Assembly: GCA_016200675.1 (NCBI GenBank)
Contig: JACQEH010000058.1
Coordinates: 1 to 44,429, forward strand
DNA from: Chloroflexota bacterium
GTDB taxonomy: Bacteria; Chloroflexota; Limnocylindria; Limnocylindrales; CSP1-4
Direction of reading: 5' to 3'
Length of the DNA stretch: 44,429 nucleotides
Under the pieces are notes generated by a model. The model was not told where the DNA came from. It saw only the letters and a program-made list of their open reading frames with translations, and searched no databases. Position numbers and translations under genes: made by a program. Positions 7,147-15,294 of the stretch are shown one piece after another; the first letter of the stretch is position 1; each line of letters begins with the position of its first letter.

Positions 7147-8644
7147 GGGATCCTCGCGCTCAGTCGTGTCCCCGATCCCCGCGGCGATTCCAGGGACAAC
7201 GTTCCCCCGACCGCAGCGACGCGGTCGGCCAGGCCGCGGAGTCCACTGCCCTCGATATCCGCGCCGCCGATCCCGTCGTCGACCACCTCGAGTGTCAGGA
7301 TCCCATCGTGGCGGCCGGCCGTCACGGTCACGGTCGATGCATCGGCGTGCTTCGCGACATTGGCCAGGGCCTCCGCCGCCACGAAGTACGCGGCCGTCTC
7401 AGCTGTCGCCGGCAGCCGGCGATCGAGGTCGACGTTGACGCGGACGGGGATGGAGGAGTGATCGGCGAGGGACTGGATCGCGGCTCCGAGGCCGGCCTCG
7501 CGAAGGATCGACGGATCGAGGCCGCGGGCCAGCTCGCGAACCTCGGCGATCGCGGCCGCGACGAGATCTCCCGCCGCGTCCAGCTCCGCGAGCGCCGGCG
7601 CCGGCACGTCCGGGCCCAGCCGCGAGCGGATGGTCCGGAGCGACACCGCAAGGGCTACGAGCCGCTGCTGGGCACCATCGTGAAGGTCGCGCTCGACGCG
7701 CCGGCGCTCGAGGTCGCCTGCCTCCACGATCCGCGCCCGCGAGGCGCGGACCTCCTGAAGCTGGGCCTGCAGGTCTTCCTGGAGGCGCTCGTTGTCCATG
7801 GCCAGGGCGACCGCAGCGGCAACCGTCCGCACGAGGGCGGGATCGTCGAGCAGGGTGACGTCGTGGACGATCGCCCCAATCGTCGTCCCGTCGCGTTCGA
7901 GCAGGGTCGTTGCCCGCTCGTCGTCGGGCACCGGGAGCGCGGCCGGCGCGCCGGAAGCGTCGAGCCAGCCCGCTGCTGGATCGCGGCTCCACCCATCAGG
8001 ACTGGGTCCGTGACGCGGCGAGCCCCCGGCCGGACCCGCCAGCGGCGCCGGAGAATCGCGGCCGCGACCGCGAGCAGCGCCAGACCCACTCCGGCCGTCA
8101 AGATCAGGTCCCACGTCACGAACGTCCCGGCGTCCTTGACGACCTGGAACGGATTGACCGGGGCGTCCGGTCCGTTTCCGGGGCCGATGCCCGGTCCCGC
8201 TGCGACCAGGCGCCAGGAGCTCCGGAGGACCATCAGTCCGAGAACCGTCCCGAGGGCAAGCCGGTCGCGCCGCGTCTCGAGTCGGTGCCCGGGGAAGGTC
8301 AGGACCACGTACGCCAGCAGTGGGTCGTAGTAGCCGCGCAGGACGAAGCCGAGGAACGGGATCCGGGCGACCAGCGGGCCTGAGGCGTGGTCGGGCACGA
8401 TCACGTACAGGCTGCCGACATACCAGATTTAGCCGGCGATGACCATCAGCGGGCCGGTCAGGGCGCCCGGACGGCGGGCCCAGGTCAGGAGCCCGGCGAC
8501 GACGAGGAGGACGCCGGTCGACGCGTCGAAGAGGTAGTCGAGCGGTGCCTGGTCGAACGGTGGGTGTTTGCCGAGGGTAACCAGGCCGATCGCCACGAGG
8601 ACGACCGGAATGAGCAGGAGCGGCCGGAGACGAGCTCCCCGCAC
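7134..8644 (-). pseudogene. broken sensor histidine kinase of the NarX/DesK type
   Basis: A coding signal starts at a GTG at 8644, 8 bp after the receiver-protein stop, with helices such as LLLIPVVLVAIGLVTLG and VLLVVAGLLTWARR. The frame hits an in-frame TAA at 8429-8431 and then continues in the same frame (IWYVGSLYVIVPDHASG...FPGHRLETRRD) to about 7985. There the signal jumps frame into WLDASGAPAALPVPDDERATTLLERDG, with a stretch apparently missing between them. The end is an intact HisKA_3 box (ERDLHDGAQQRLVALAVSLR) and HATPase (DDGIGGADIEGSGLRGLADRV). One nonsense codon plus a frameshift or deletion means no full-length kinase. A C-terminal cytoplasmic fragment might still be translated. 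Confidence 0.85.
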
Positions 8645-8652
8645 CCGGCGGC

Positions 8653-9006
8653 CTACTCGAGCGCGGCGATGAGGCGCTCGCCGGACAGATCGAACTTGGC
8701 GATGAACCCGTCCGCGGCGGAGGTTTCCACGCGGCCACCATAGTCCTCGCGATCCCGCCCCGAGATGAGGACGATCCGCCTGGCCGAGCCGGCCTCGCGC
8801 AACCGTGCGGCGACGATGAACCCGTCGATGTCCGGCAGCTGAATATCCACGAGGGCGAGGTCGGGCTGCAGGCGCGCGGCCTCGGCGACTGCCGCCTGCC
8901 CGTCCGCGACCTCGCCCACGACGTCGAAGCCGTGCGCCTCGAGCATCGCCCGGACCCGGGCCCGGAAGCCAGCGTGATCGTCGACGACCAGGACAGTGGT
9001 GCACAT
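8653..9006 (-). CDS. single-domain response regulator (receiver only)
   Basis: 117 residues from the ATG at 9006. This is a complete CheY-like receiver domain with no output domain: TTVLVVDDHAGFRARV, phospho-acceptor Asp54 (LALVDIQLPDIDGF), Ser in VLISGRDRE and Lys in GFIAKFDLSGERL. It ends 8 bp before the start of the broken kinase and forms one locus with it and the LuxR-type regulator, suggesting an original three-gene phosphorelay. With the kinase inactivated its phosphodonor is unclear. An in-frame upstream start at 9030 would add eight residues. Confidence 0.88.
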   Translation of the reverse strand: MCTTVLVVDDHAGFRARVRAMLEAHGFDVVGEVADGQAAVAEAARLQPDLALVDIQLPDIDGFIVAARLREAGSARRIVLISGRDREDYGGRVETSAADGFIAKFDLSGERLIAALE

Positions 9007-9201
9007 GCCGGCATCGTGACAGTCCGCCACCCGCCGCGGAACAGGGTTCTCCCTGAGGCGCCGCGGCGACGGTCTCGATGTGGTTCGGGTTTACCCCATG
9101 GTGTTCGGGGGGTCAGCCCCGTTCCGATCGGTAGCCCGAAGGACGAGCCTCTTGGTGGCACCGAGGCCCAGATGCGGCCTGGTAGCCAGGGAGGTCTCGA
9201 C

Positions 9202-9669
9202 ATGCGCTTTCGACACATCGGCTCCGGTCTCGCCGCCATCACCCTTGCGCTCGGCGTCTCGGGTACAGCGCTCGCCGGCCAGCCCCAGGTCTACACGTGG
9301 TCGAACTCGGTCGATACGGAGTACTTCGACTGCGGCTCGTTCGTCGCGCACGGCGTCTGGAACGTGAGCCACCGCCTGACATTCTTCCTGGATGCCGGCG
9401 GCACAGCGGTCCGGGACATCGAGGTCATCGAATTCGCCGGCGCCTTCGTCAATCCCGATACGGGCGCATCGATCCCCGACTCCGGCCGGATCACGTTCTT
9501 CGACACGCTCGACGCGAAGGGCGATTATCTGACCACGATGTCGAATGTCGTCCGCCACAACGCCTATCTCCACTCCGCGGGCCGGACCGACTTCCAGACC
9601 GGCGCCTATCACGGCATGGATGCCTTCGACGCGGGCGTCGCCGCTGCCTGCGCCGCCCTTGGCGCCTGA
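9202..9669 (+). CDS. secreted protein of unknown function
   Basis: 155 residues from an ATG preceded by GGGAGG. A clear Sec signal peptide (MRFRHIGSGLAAITLALGVSGTALAG) is followed by a mature part of about 130 residues with three cysteines (YFDCGSFVAHGVW..., AAACAALG). I do not recognise a domain; the alternating polar/hydrophobic pattern suggests a beta-sandwich. It is followed 9 bp later by a lipoprotein gene on the same strand, so the pair is probably co-expressed at the cell surface. Confidence 0.75.
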   Translation: MRFRHIGSGLAAITLALGVSGTALAGQPQVYTWSNSVDTEYFDCGSFVAHGVWNVSHRLTFFLDAGGTAVRDIEVIEFAGAFVNPDTGASIPDSGRITFFDTLDAKGDYLTTMSNVVRHNAYLHSAGRTDFQTGAYHGMDAFDAGVAAACAALGA

Positions 9670-9678
9670 ACGTTGACC

Positions 9679-10164
9679 ATGCGACTGCACCCCCGAGGAT
9701 TCGTCCTCGGGGGTCTCGTCCTCGGGGGTCTCGTCCTCGCGGCGCTCGCCCTCGGCGGCTGCGCCGTGAAGGAGACGCGCTCGGCGACCCCGCCGGGAAC
9801 TCCGGCGACATCGCCCGCGGCCTCGAACCCGGGCACCATCCCGGCCGCCCTTCGCGGCACCTACACGGCCGACATCGAGGGGACCACCGCCACGTCCGGA
9901 GTCTGGACGCTGACGATCACCGAAACCGACGTCCTGATCACCAACCCGCACAGCAGCGAGCCGTTCTCGGTCGATCCCCACGAGGTGACCGAGACGCTGA
10001 TGACACTGGTCCCCGCCCAGGATTGCCCCGACCAATCGGTGGTCACGACCGGCCGGTACTCGATCAGCCTCCAGGGTGACAAGCTCACCTTCACCGCCGT
10101 GCAGGACAGCTGCGGAGATCGAAAGGCCGTCCTGTCCACCTCGACCTGGACACGAAAGCCCTGA
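9679..10164 (+). CDS. putative lipoprotein of unknown function
   Basis: 161 residues. A hydrophobic leader built from the repeated block VLGGLVLGGLVLAALALGGC ends in a lipobox (LGGC), so Cys is the predicted lipidation site. A Thr/Pro/Ala-rich linker follows, then a domain of about 110 residues beginning LRGTYTADIEG and containing two further cysteines (AQDCPDQS, QDSCGDRK). This resembles small lipocalin- or META-like lipoprotein barrels, but I cannot name the family. The leader repeat arises from two perfect 15-bp tandem copies at 9703-9732. The TTG at 9673 is a weaker alternative start. Confidence 0.7.
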   Translation: MRLHPRGFVLGGLVLGGLVLAALALGGCAVKETRSATPPGTPATSPAASNPGTIPAALRGTYTADIEGTTATSGVWTLTITETDVLITNPHSSEPFSVDPHEVTETLMTLVPAQDCPDQSVVTTGRYSISLQGDKLTFTAVQDSCGDRKAVLSTSTWTRKP

Positions 10165-10380
10165 CGACCGCAGCGGCGCTCGCGCCGTCGCCCGGTGCCG
10201 GGGGTCGGCGCGCGGTGCGCCGTGTCCACGTCGATTGGGCCGGCCGCTGGCGGAGTGGCGGGCTCGGGGTATCCTCTGCCCTCAGAGCGGGAGCGGGCCT
10301 CGTCCGGCGCCCGCTACCGGCTGACGTGATGGCAGCGCCCACCAGGGGCCGCGCTCAGGCGCGGGGGAGGTTCTCGGCAG

Positions 10381-12249
10381 ATGTCGCTGCTGCAGCGGGT
10401 CGAGAAGGCCCAACGCGGAGCCAACGCCGCTGATCCAGCGGCCGAGGCCACGGTCGACGCCGTCGGCGAAGCCGTCCAGGCGCCGCCGGAGACGCCCCCG
10501 ACCCCCGTCTCGCCGGTCGTCCCGAAGGTCGCCCGGACGCCGGCCCGCGAAGCACTCCTGGCCCAGATTCGCGAGGCGGTCCAGGTCGAGGTGATCGGCT
10601 CGTTCCAGTCGCTCCTCGAGGCCACCGACCCGGCCGAGGTCCGCACGGCGATCACCGGGATGATCGACCGGACGATCGCCAAGAACACCTTCGCCGTGAC
10701 GCGCGAGGAGCGCCTGAGCGTCATCGACGACGTCGTCCACGAGGTGACCGGCCTCGGCCCGCTCGAGCCGCTCCTGGCCGACCCGACCATCACCGAGGTC
10801 ATGGTCAACGGCCCCAACAACATCTTCATCGAGCGTGGCGGCAAGATCCAGCGGGTCCCGGTCACCTTCGTCAACGACGAGCACGTCCACCGGATCATCG
10901 ATCGGATCATCGCCCCGCTCGGCCGGCGCATCGACGAATCCAGCCCGCGCGTCGACGCCCGCCTGCCGGATGGCTCCCGCGTGAACGCGATCATCGCCCC
11001 GCTGTCCCTCATCGGCCCGGTCATCACCATCCGGAAGTTCGCCGCCAAGCCCTTCACGGTGCAGGACCTCATCGGCTTCGGGACGGCCTCGCCCCAGATG
11101 TTCGACTTCCTTCGCCACTGCGTCTGGGCCCGCCTCAACGTCTTCGTCTCGGGCGGCACCGGCTCGGGCAAGACGACGTTCCTGAACGTCCTGTCGTCGT
11201 TCATCCCGCCCGACGAGCGGATCGTGACCGTTGAGGACGCCGCCGAGCTGCAGCTCCGCCAGGAGCACGTGATCACGCTCGAAGCCCGGCCGGCGAACGC
11301 CGAGGGCACCGGCGAGGTCACGATCCGGGATCTCCTGAAGAACGCGATGCACATGCGACCCGACCGGATCATCGTCGGCGAATGCCGCTCGGCCGAGGCC
11401 CTCGACATGATCCAGGCGATGATGACGGGCCACGACGGCTCGCTCTCGACCGGCCACGCCAACACGACCCGGGACATGCTCCGCCGCCTCGAGACGATGA
11501 TCCTGATGACCGGCTACGAGCTCCCCCTGCGAGCGATCCGCGAGCAGATCGCCGCCGCGGTCGACGTCATCGTCCACACCGCCCGCCTCAAGGACGGCTC
11601 CCGCAAGATCGTCAACATCACCGAGGTCTACGGGATCGAGGACGACGAGATCCTGACCCAGGACATCTTCGTCTTCGAGCAGACGGGGGTGGGCGAGGAC
11701 GGCAAGGCCATCGGCGAGCTGCGCCCGACCGGCATCCGGCCGACCTTCATGGGCGTCTTCAAGGCAGCCGGCATCGAGCTGCCGGAGGGCGAGTTCGGGA
11801 TCCCGCCGCAGGACCCGACCAAGCCCGTGCCGCGGGGCAAGAGCCGCTGGTCCATCGGCGCCTCCGACGAGGCGGCGGAGAACGCGGCCGAGGCCCGGCG
11901 TGCCGTCGTCGGGCGCGGCCGGTCGGTCACGGCCGGCGGCATGGTCTACGTCTCCTCGGTCGGTCCCGTGGATCCCGACACCGGCCTCGTCGTCCGGGGC
12001 GACACGCGCGAGCACACCCGCCAGTGCATGCAGAACGTCAAGGCCCGCCTGGAGGCCGCCGGCAGCTCCCTCGACAAGGTGGTCTGGGCCAACTGGTGTC
12101 TGCGCGAGCCGGGCGAGTTCGACACCTTCAACGAGGAGTGGCTGCGCTGGTTCCCCGGTGACGTGCCCCTGGGCCAGGAGACGATGATGCCGCCGTCGCA
12201 TCGCCGGGCCGGCTTCCGCGTCTCGCTCGGGGTGATCGCCGAGGCGTAG
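10381..12249 (+). CDS. CpaF/TadA-type secretion ATPase fused to a RidA-like domain
   Basis: 622 residues in one uninterrupted frame. Residues 50-465 are a CpaF/VirB11-like ATPase: LGPLEPLLADPTITEVMVNG, Walker A GGTGSGKTT (258-266), Asp box EDAAELQLRQEHVITLE, Walker B-like RPDRIIVGECRS and the STGHANT histidine box. A linker of about 45 residues (PQDPTKPVPRGKSRW...) leads to residues 508-622, a complete Rid (YjgF/UK114) fold: VGRGRSVTAGGMVYVSSVGPVDPDTG, TRQCMQNVKARLEAAGSSLDKVVWANW and FRVSLGVIAEA. The usual catalytic Arg of RidA seems replaced near PLGQ, so imine deaminase activity is doubtful. No tad, pilin or other secretion gene is nearby. An AGG-rich site precedes the ATG. Confidence 0.9.
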   Translation: MSLLQRVEKAQRGANAADPAAEATVDAVGEAVQAPPETPPTPVSPVVPKVARTPAREALLAQIREAVQVEVIGSFQSLLEATDPAEVRTAITGMIDRTIAKNTFAVTREERLSVIDDVVHEVTGLGPLEPLLADPTITEVMVNGPNNIFIERGGKIQRVPVTFVNDEHVHRIIDRIIAPLGRRIDESSPRVDARLPDGSRVNAIIAPLSLIGPVITIRKFAAKPFTVQDLIGFGTASPQMFDFLRHCVWARLNVFVSGGTGSGKTTFLNVLSSFIPPDERIVTVEDAAELQLRQEHVITLEARPANAEGTGEVTIRDLLKNAMHMRPDRIIVGECRSAEALDMIQAMMTGHDGSLSTGHANTTRDMLRRLETMILMTGYELPLRAIREQIAAAVDVIVHTARLKDGSRKIVNITEVYGIEDDEILTQDIFVFEQTGVGEDGKAIGELRPTGIRPTFMGVFKAAGIELPEGEFGIPPQDPTKPVPRGKSRWSIGASDEAAENAAEARRAVVGRGRSVTAGGMVYVSSVGPVDPDTGLVVRGDTREHTRQCMQNVKARLEAAGSSLDKVVWANWCLREPGEFDTFNEEWLRWFPGDVPLGQETMMPPSHRRAGFRVSLGVIAEA

Positions 12250-12253
12250 TCGA

Positions 12254-12259
12254 TACACT
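12254..12259 (+). promoter_or_regulatory. -10 box (TACACT) of leaderless RnfD-like gene
   Basis: TACACT lies 4 nt after the cpaF-ridA stop codon and six bases before the ATG at 12266. This suggests the membrane-protein gene has its own leaderless transcript and is not only read through from upstream. Confidence 0.45.
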
Positions 12260-12265
12260 GCGCCG

Positions 12266-13858
12266 ATGGCCAGCCGGACAATCACGATTGGCGGCACCAG
12301 CTACCCGGTGGTCCTGCCAAGCCTCCGCGATCCGCGCCTGCATGTGGCGGCGGTCATCATCACGATCCACGTCCTGGGGCAGGTCGGGCTCGGCTTCCGG
12401 GTGAGCGTGCCTCAGATCCTGGCCGCGATCCTGACCTGCGCGATCATCGAGATGGTCCTGACCTTCCGGACCAGCCGGGCCTTCGTCTGGCCGGCCAGCG
12501 CGATGCTGACGGGCAGCGGTGTGGCCCTCATCCTGCGCGTCGTCGGGACCCCGATCGGCGATCACTGGACCCTCTACGCCTGGTACGCCTACGCCGGAAT
12601 CGCCGGGCTCTCGCTGCTCTCGAAGTACGTCATCCGCTACCGCGGGTCGCACGTCTTCAACCCCTCGAACATCGGCCTCGTCGCGGCCTTCGTGGTCCTC
12701 GGCAGTGGGCGGGTGGAGCCCCTCGACTTCTGGTGGTCCCGGCTCGACGGCTGGATGCTCGCCGCGTATGCCGTGATCATCGTCGGCGGGCTCCTCATCA
12801 CCCGTCGCCTCCACCTCCTGGCCCTCGGCGCGGCGTTCTGGCTGACGCTCGCGGCCGGCGTCGGCGTCCTCGCCGGGTCGGGCCACTGCATGACCGCGAA
12901 CTGGGCCTTCGCGCCGGTCTGCGGCGCCGACTTCTGGCGGGTGATCGTGACCTCGCCCGAGGTCCTGATCTTCCTCTTCTTCATGATCACCGACCCCAAG
13001 ACCACGCCGGGCGGCCAGGTCGGGCGGGTCGCCTTCGGGGTCCTCGTCGGGATCGTCAGCACGCTCCTGATGGCGCCCCAGACCAACGAGTTCGGGACGA
13101 AGGTCGGCCTGCTCGCCGGCCTGGTCGTCGTGTGCGCGGCGCGACCGATCATCGACCGCCTGGTCCCCGAGCCACGCTCGGCCGCCGATCAGCTCGGCGC
13201 CTTTGCGACGCGTCTGGTGACGGGCGGGGCGCCGGGTGGGGGCGTCGTGCGCCCGGCCGCTCGGGCGATTGCCTTGGCCGTCGCCGTGCTCGGTGTCGGA
13301 ACCGGGATCGTCCTCGCCGGCACGCCGGCGCGGGGCCTGGTGCTGCCTGACGTGGCCGAGGTCCTGAACCGCGTGCCACGCCACGTCGATCCGGCGACGT
13401 TCCCGACGATCACCGTCCGCCAGGACGTCACGGATTTCGACCCGTCGATGGCCGGCGCTGGGGCACAGGAGCTGCTGCTCACCCTCGCCGAGAACCTCGA
13501 GCTCGAGAACCAGGCCCTCCTGCGCAAGGACGACTCGATCCTCGTGGCGGTCGATCACGGCGATCGCCTGGTCGAGATGCAGGGACGCCTCGCCGCAACG
13601 CGAGCGAGCGGCAGCACCAGGATCACCCGGTACCAGATCGCGGCGGCCACCCTGGCCCTGCTCGTGCCGTTCGGGCGCCAGGACGGCCTGAGCCTCGGCT
13701 TCGACGCACGGGGCACGATGGTCGAGGACACCTACGACGCGGCCGGGACCGTGACCGCCCGTGACTCGAAGCCGTTCGCCCTGACCTTCGTCGTCCGCCG
13801 GGCGACCGGCGGACGCTGGCTCAACGTGGCCGTCCTGCCGGCGGGTTCGGGGACCTGA
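12266..13858 (+). CDS. RnfD/NqrB-like membrane protein with extra C-terminal domain
   Basis: 530 residues. The first 300 or so hold about nine or ten membrane helices with RnfD/NqrB-family signatures: SKYVIRYRGSHVFNPSNIGLV and EVLIFLFFMITDPKTTPGG. In Rnf and Nqr complexes this subunit carries covalent FMN and moves electrons across the membrane. No other rnf or nqr subunit is nearby. Another helix (about 332-352) is followed by roughly 180 extracytoplasmic residues (RHVDPATFPTITVRQDVTDFD... to the end), a mixed alpha/beta domain I cannot name. The attached domain and isolation suggest a different job, such as electron transfer to an exported partner; that is inference. Confidence 0.8.
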   Translation: MASRTITIGGTSYPVVLPSLRDPRLHVAAVIITIHVLGQVGLGFRVSVPQILAAILTCAIIEMVLTFRTSRAFVWPASAMLTGSGVALILRVVGTPIGDHWTLYAWYAYAGIAGLSLLSKYVIRYRGSHVFNPSNIGLVAAFVVLGSGRVEPLDFWWSRLDGWMLAAYAVIIVGGLLITRRLHLLALGAAFWLTLAAGVGVLAGSGHCMTANWAFAPVCGADFWRVIVTSPEVLIFLFFMITDPKTTPGGQVGRVAFGVLVGIVSTLLMAPQTNEFGTKVGLLAGLVVVCAARPIIDRLVPEPRSAADQLGAFATRLVTGGAPGGGVVRPAARAIALAVAVLGVGTGIVLAGTPARGLVLPDVAEVLNRVPRHVDPATFPTITVRQDVTDFDPSMAGAGAQELLLTLAENLELENQALLRKDDSILVAVDHGDRLVEMQGRLAATRASGSTRITRYQIAAATLALLVPFGRQDGLSLGFDARGTMVEDTYDAAGTVTARDSKPFALTFVVRRATGGRWLNVAVLPAGSGT

Positions 13859-13913
13859 TCACGGCTGCGGCATACTCTCGATGACAACCTGACGGACCGG
13901 GGAGACGCGGCTG

Positions 13914-14531
13914 ATGGCACGGGACGACGAGCGACTGGCACGAGCCCAGGAGGCGCCGATCATGGGCGGCCTGCCCGATGCGCCCGGGATCAACGTCGCG
14001 ATGCGGCTCACGCCGGGGCTCGGCGTCCACCTCCGCGGACTTGCCGACGAGCTGCTCGTCAAGGACTTCCCTGGGGCCACCATCGAGCGGGCCGACCGCG
14101 AGATGCTGGCGACCGCGGTCTCCGCCGCCAACGACTGCTTCTTCTGCATGGATTCCCACGGTGCCTTCGCGACCGCCCTCCTCGAGCAGACGGGCGCGAC
14201 CGAGCGGACGGCCCTCATCGACAGCGTCAAGGTCGGCTCGTCCGACGGCTTCGACGCCAAGATGCGGGCCCTCCTCCACATCGCCCGCACCGTCCGGCGC
14301 AACGGGCGCGACGTCACGACCGCGGACATCGCCGCGGCCCACGCGGCGGGGGCCAGCGAGGCCGACGTCCAGCTGGCGGTCCTCATCGCCGCCGCCTTCT
14401 CGATGTACAACCGGATGGTCGACGGCTTCCGGGCCCGGACCATGCCGAGCCCCGAGGCCTACCGCGCCCGCGCCGGCGAAATCGCGGCCAACGGCTACAG
14501 CGTTCCGCCGGTGCCATCGGCTCCGCGGTAG
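13914..14531 (+). CDS. AhpD-like peroxidase-related protein
   Basis: 205 residues. The AhpD/carboxymuconolactone decarboxylase fold is shown by the redox motif CFFC with a following His (NDCFFCMDSHGAF; Cys75, Cys78, His82) and the second helical repeat (AHAAGASEADVQLAVLIAAAFSMYNRMVDGF). Proteins of this kind reduce peroxides or partner with peroxiredoxins through the CxxC pair. A GGGGAG site precedes the ATG, and a TACTCT box about 40 bp upstream may be the promoter. It converges on the cyclase gene with only 28 bp between the stops. Confidence 0.88.
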   Translation: MARDDERLARAQEAPIMGGLPDAPGINVAMRLTPGLGVHLRGLADELLVKDFPGATIERADREMLATAVSAANDCFFCMDSHGAFATALLEQTGATERTALIDSVKVGSSDGFDAKMRALLHIARTVRRNGRDVTTADIAAAHAAGASEADVQLAVLIAAAFSMYNRMVDGFRARTMPSPEAYRARAGEIAANGYSVPPVPSAPR

Positions 14532-14559
14532 ACCGGCCCCGCCTCGCGGCACCCTTCGA

Positions 14560-15294
14560 TCAGCGCCAGTCGACGTTCACGACCTCAATCGGTTCGGAGA
14601 GGCCCTTGAGCGTTGCGCTCCGCGGGTTCGACGTCCGGGTCGACTCCCCGACCGTCGCGACGCTGGCGACGATCTCGCCGGCGCCGCCGAGGGCGGCGAT
14701 GCGGGCGGCCTCGTGGACGCCCTTGCCGTGGAAGTCGCCGCCGACCCGGGTCGCATCGGAGGCGTGGAGGCCGATCCGGACCTGGGGCGCAAAGCCCTGG
14801 GTCGCGCGCTGCTCGGCGAGCCGGCGCTGGATCGCGATCGCGGCCGCGACGGCGAGGTCGGGCGAGTCGAAGCTCACGAAGAAGCCGTCGCCCGTCGTCG
14901 AGATCTCCTCGCCGCCCTGGGCCGTGAACACCTCGCGCAGGGCCGCGTTGTGCCAGCGCAGCATCGCCTCCCAGGCCTCGTCGCCGAGCACTTCGACGAG
15001 GTTCGTCGAGCCCACGATGTCCGTGAACATGAAGGTCTTGAGGACCCGGCGGGCGGGGCCCGTCTTGCCGCGCAGCTGCCACGGCAGGAGCTCGGAGACA
15101 TCCTCCAGGATGATCGCGGCGGTCGGGCAGGAGAAGGCCGCCGCTCGCAGGATCTCCTCGTCCACGCTGTCGGGACCCACGACATCGCTCTTGCCGAAGT
15201 CGCCGGCCAGCCAGTCGAACGCTGTCGGGGCCAGGGTGATGCAGTTGCCCGCGCCGATGCACTTGTGGCGGTCGACCCGCGCCCGGATGGCCAT
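14560..15294 (-). CDS. ferredoxin-adenylate/guanylate cyclase fusion
   Basis: 244 residues. Residues 1-65 are a single-cluster ferredoxin of the P450-partner type: CIGAGNC (Cys12, Cys18) and SCPTAAI (Cys56), three cysteines expected for a [3Fe-4S] cluster. Residues 80-240 are a class III nucleotide cyclase: FTDIVGST (metal-binding Asp92), TTGDGFFVSF (Asp136), VRIGLHASDA and GKGVHEAARIAALGGAGEIVAS. The residue normally an Asn in VNxAAR is His194 here. A redox or iron-sulfur-controlled cAMP synthase is the natural reading. The ATG at 15294 shares one base with the stop of the upstream LuxR ATPase gene (TGATG), so translation is coupled. Confidence 0.9.
   Translation of the reverse strand: MAIRARVDRHKCIGAGNCITLAPTAFDWLAGDFGKSDVVGPDSVDEEILRAAAFSCPTAAIILEDVSELLPWQLRGKTGPARRVLKTFMFTDIVGSTNLVEVLGDEAWEAMLRWHNAALREVFTAQGGEEISTTGDGFFVSFDSPDLAVAAAIAIQRRLAEQRATQGFAPQVRIGLHASDATRVGGDFHGKGVHEAARIAALGGAGEIVASVATVGESTRTSNPRSATLKGLSEPIEVVNVDWR

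Noticed and set aside
9703..9732. Two 15-bp tandem copies that might be a regulatory repeat
   Set aside because: They are in frame and simply encode VLGGL twice in a lipoprotein leader.
10282..12297. A 671-codon open frame opposite the CpaF-RidA gene
   Set aside because: Perfectly antisense to a strong coding gene; no recognisable motifs.
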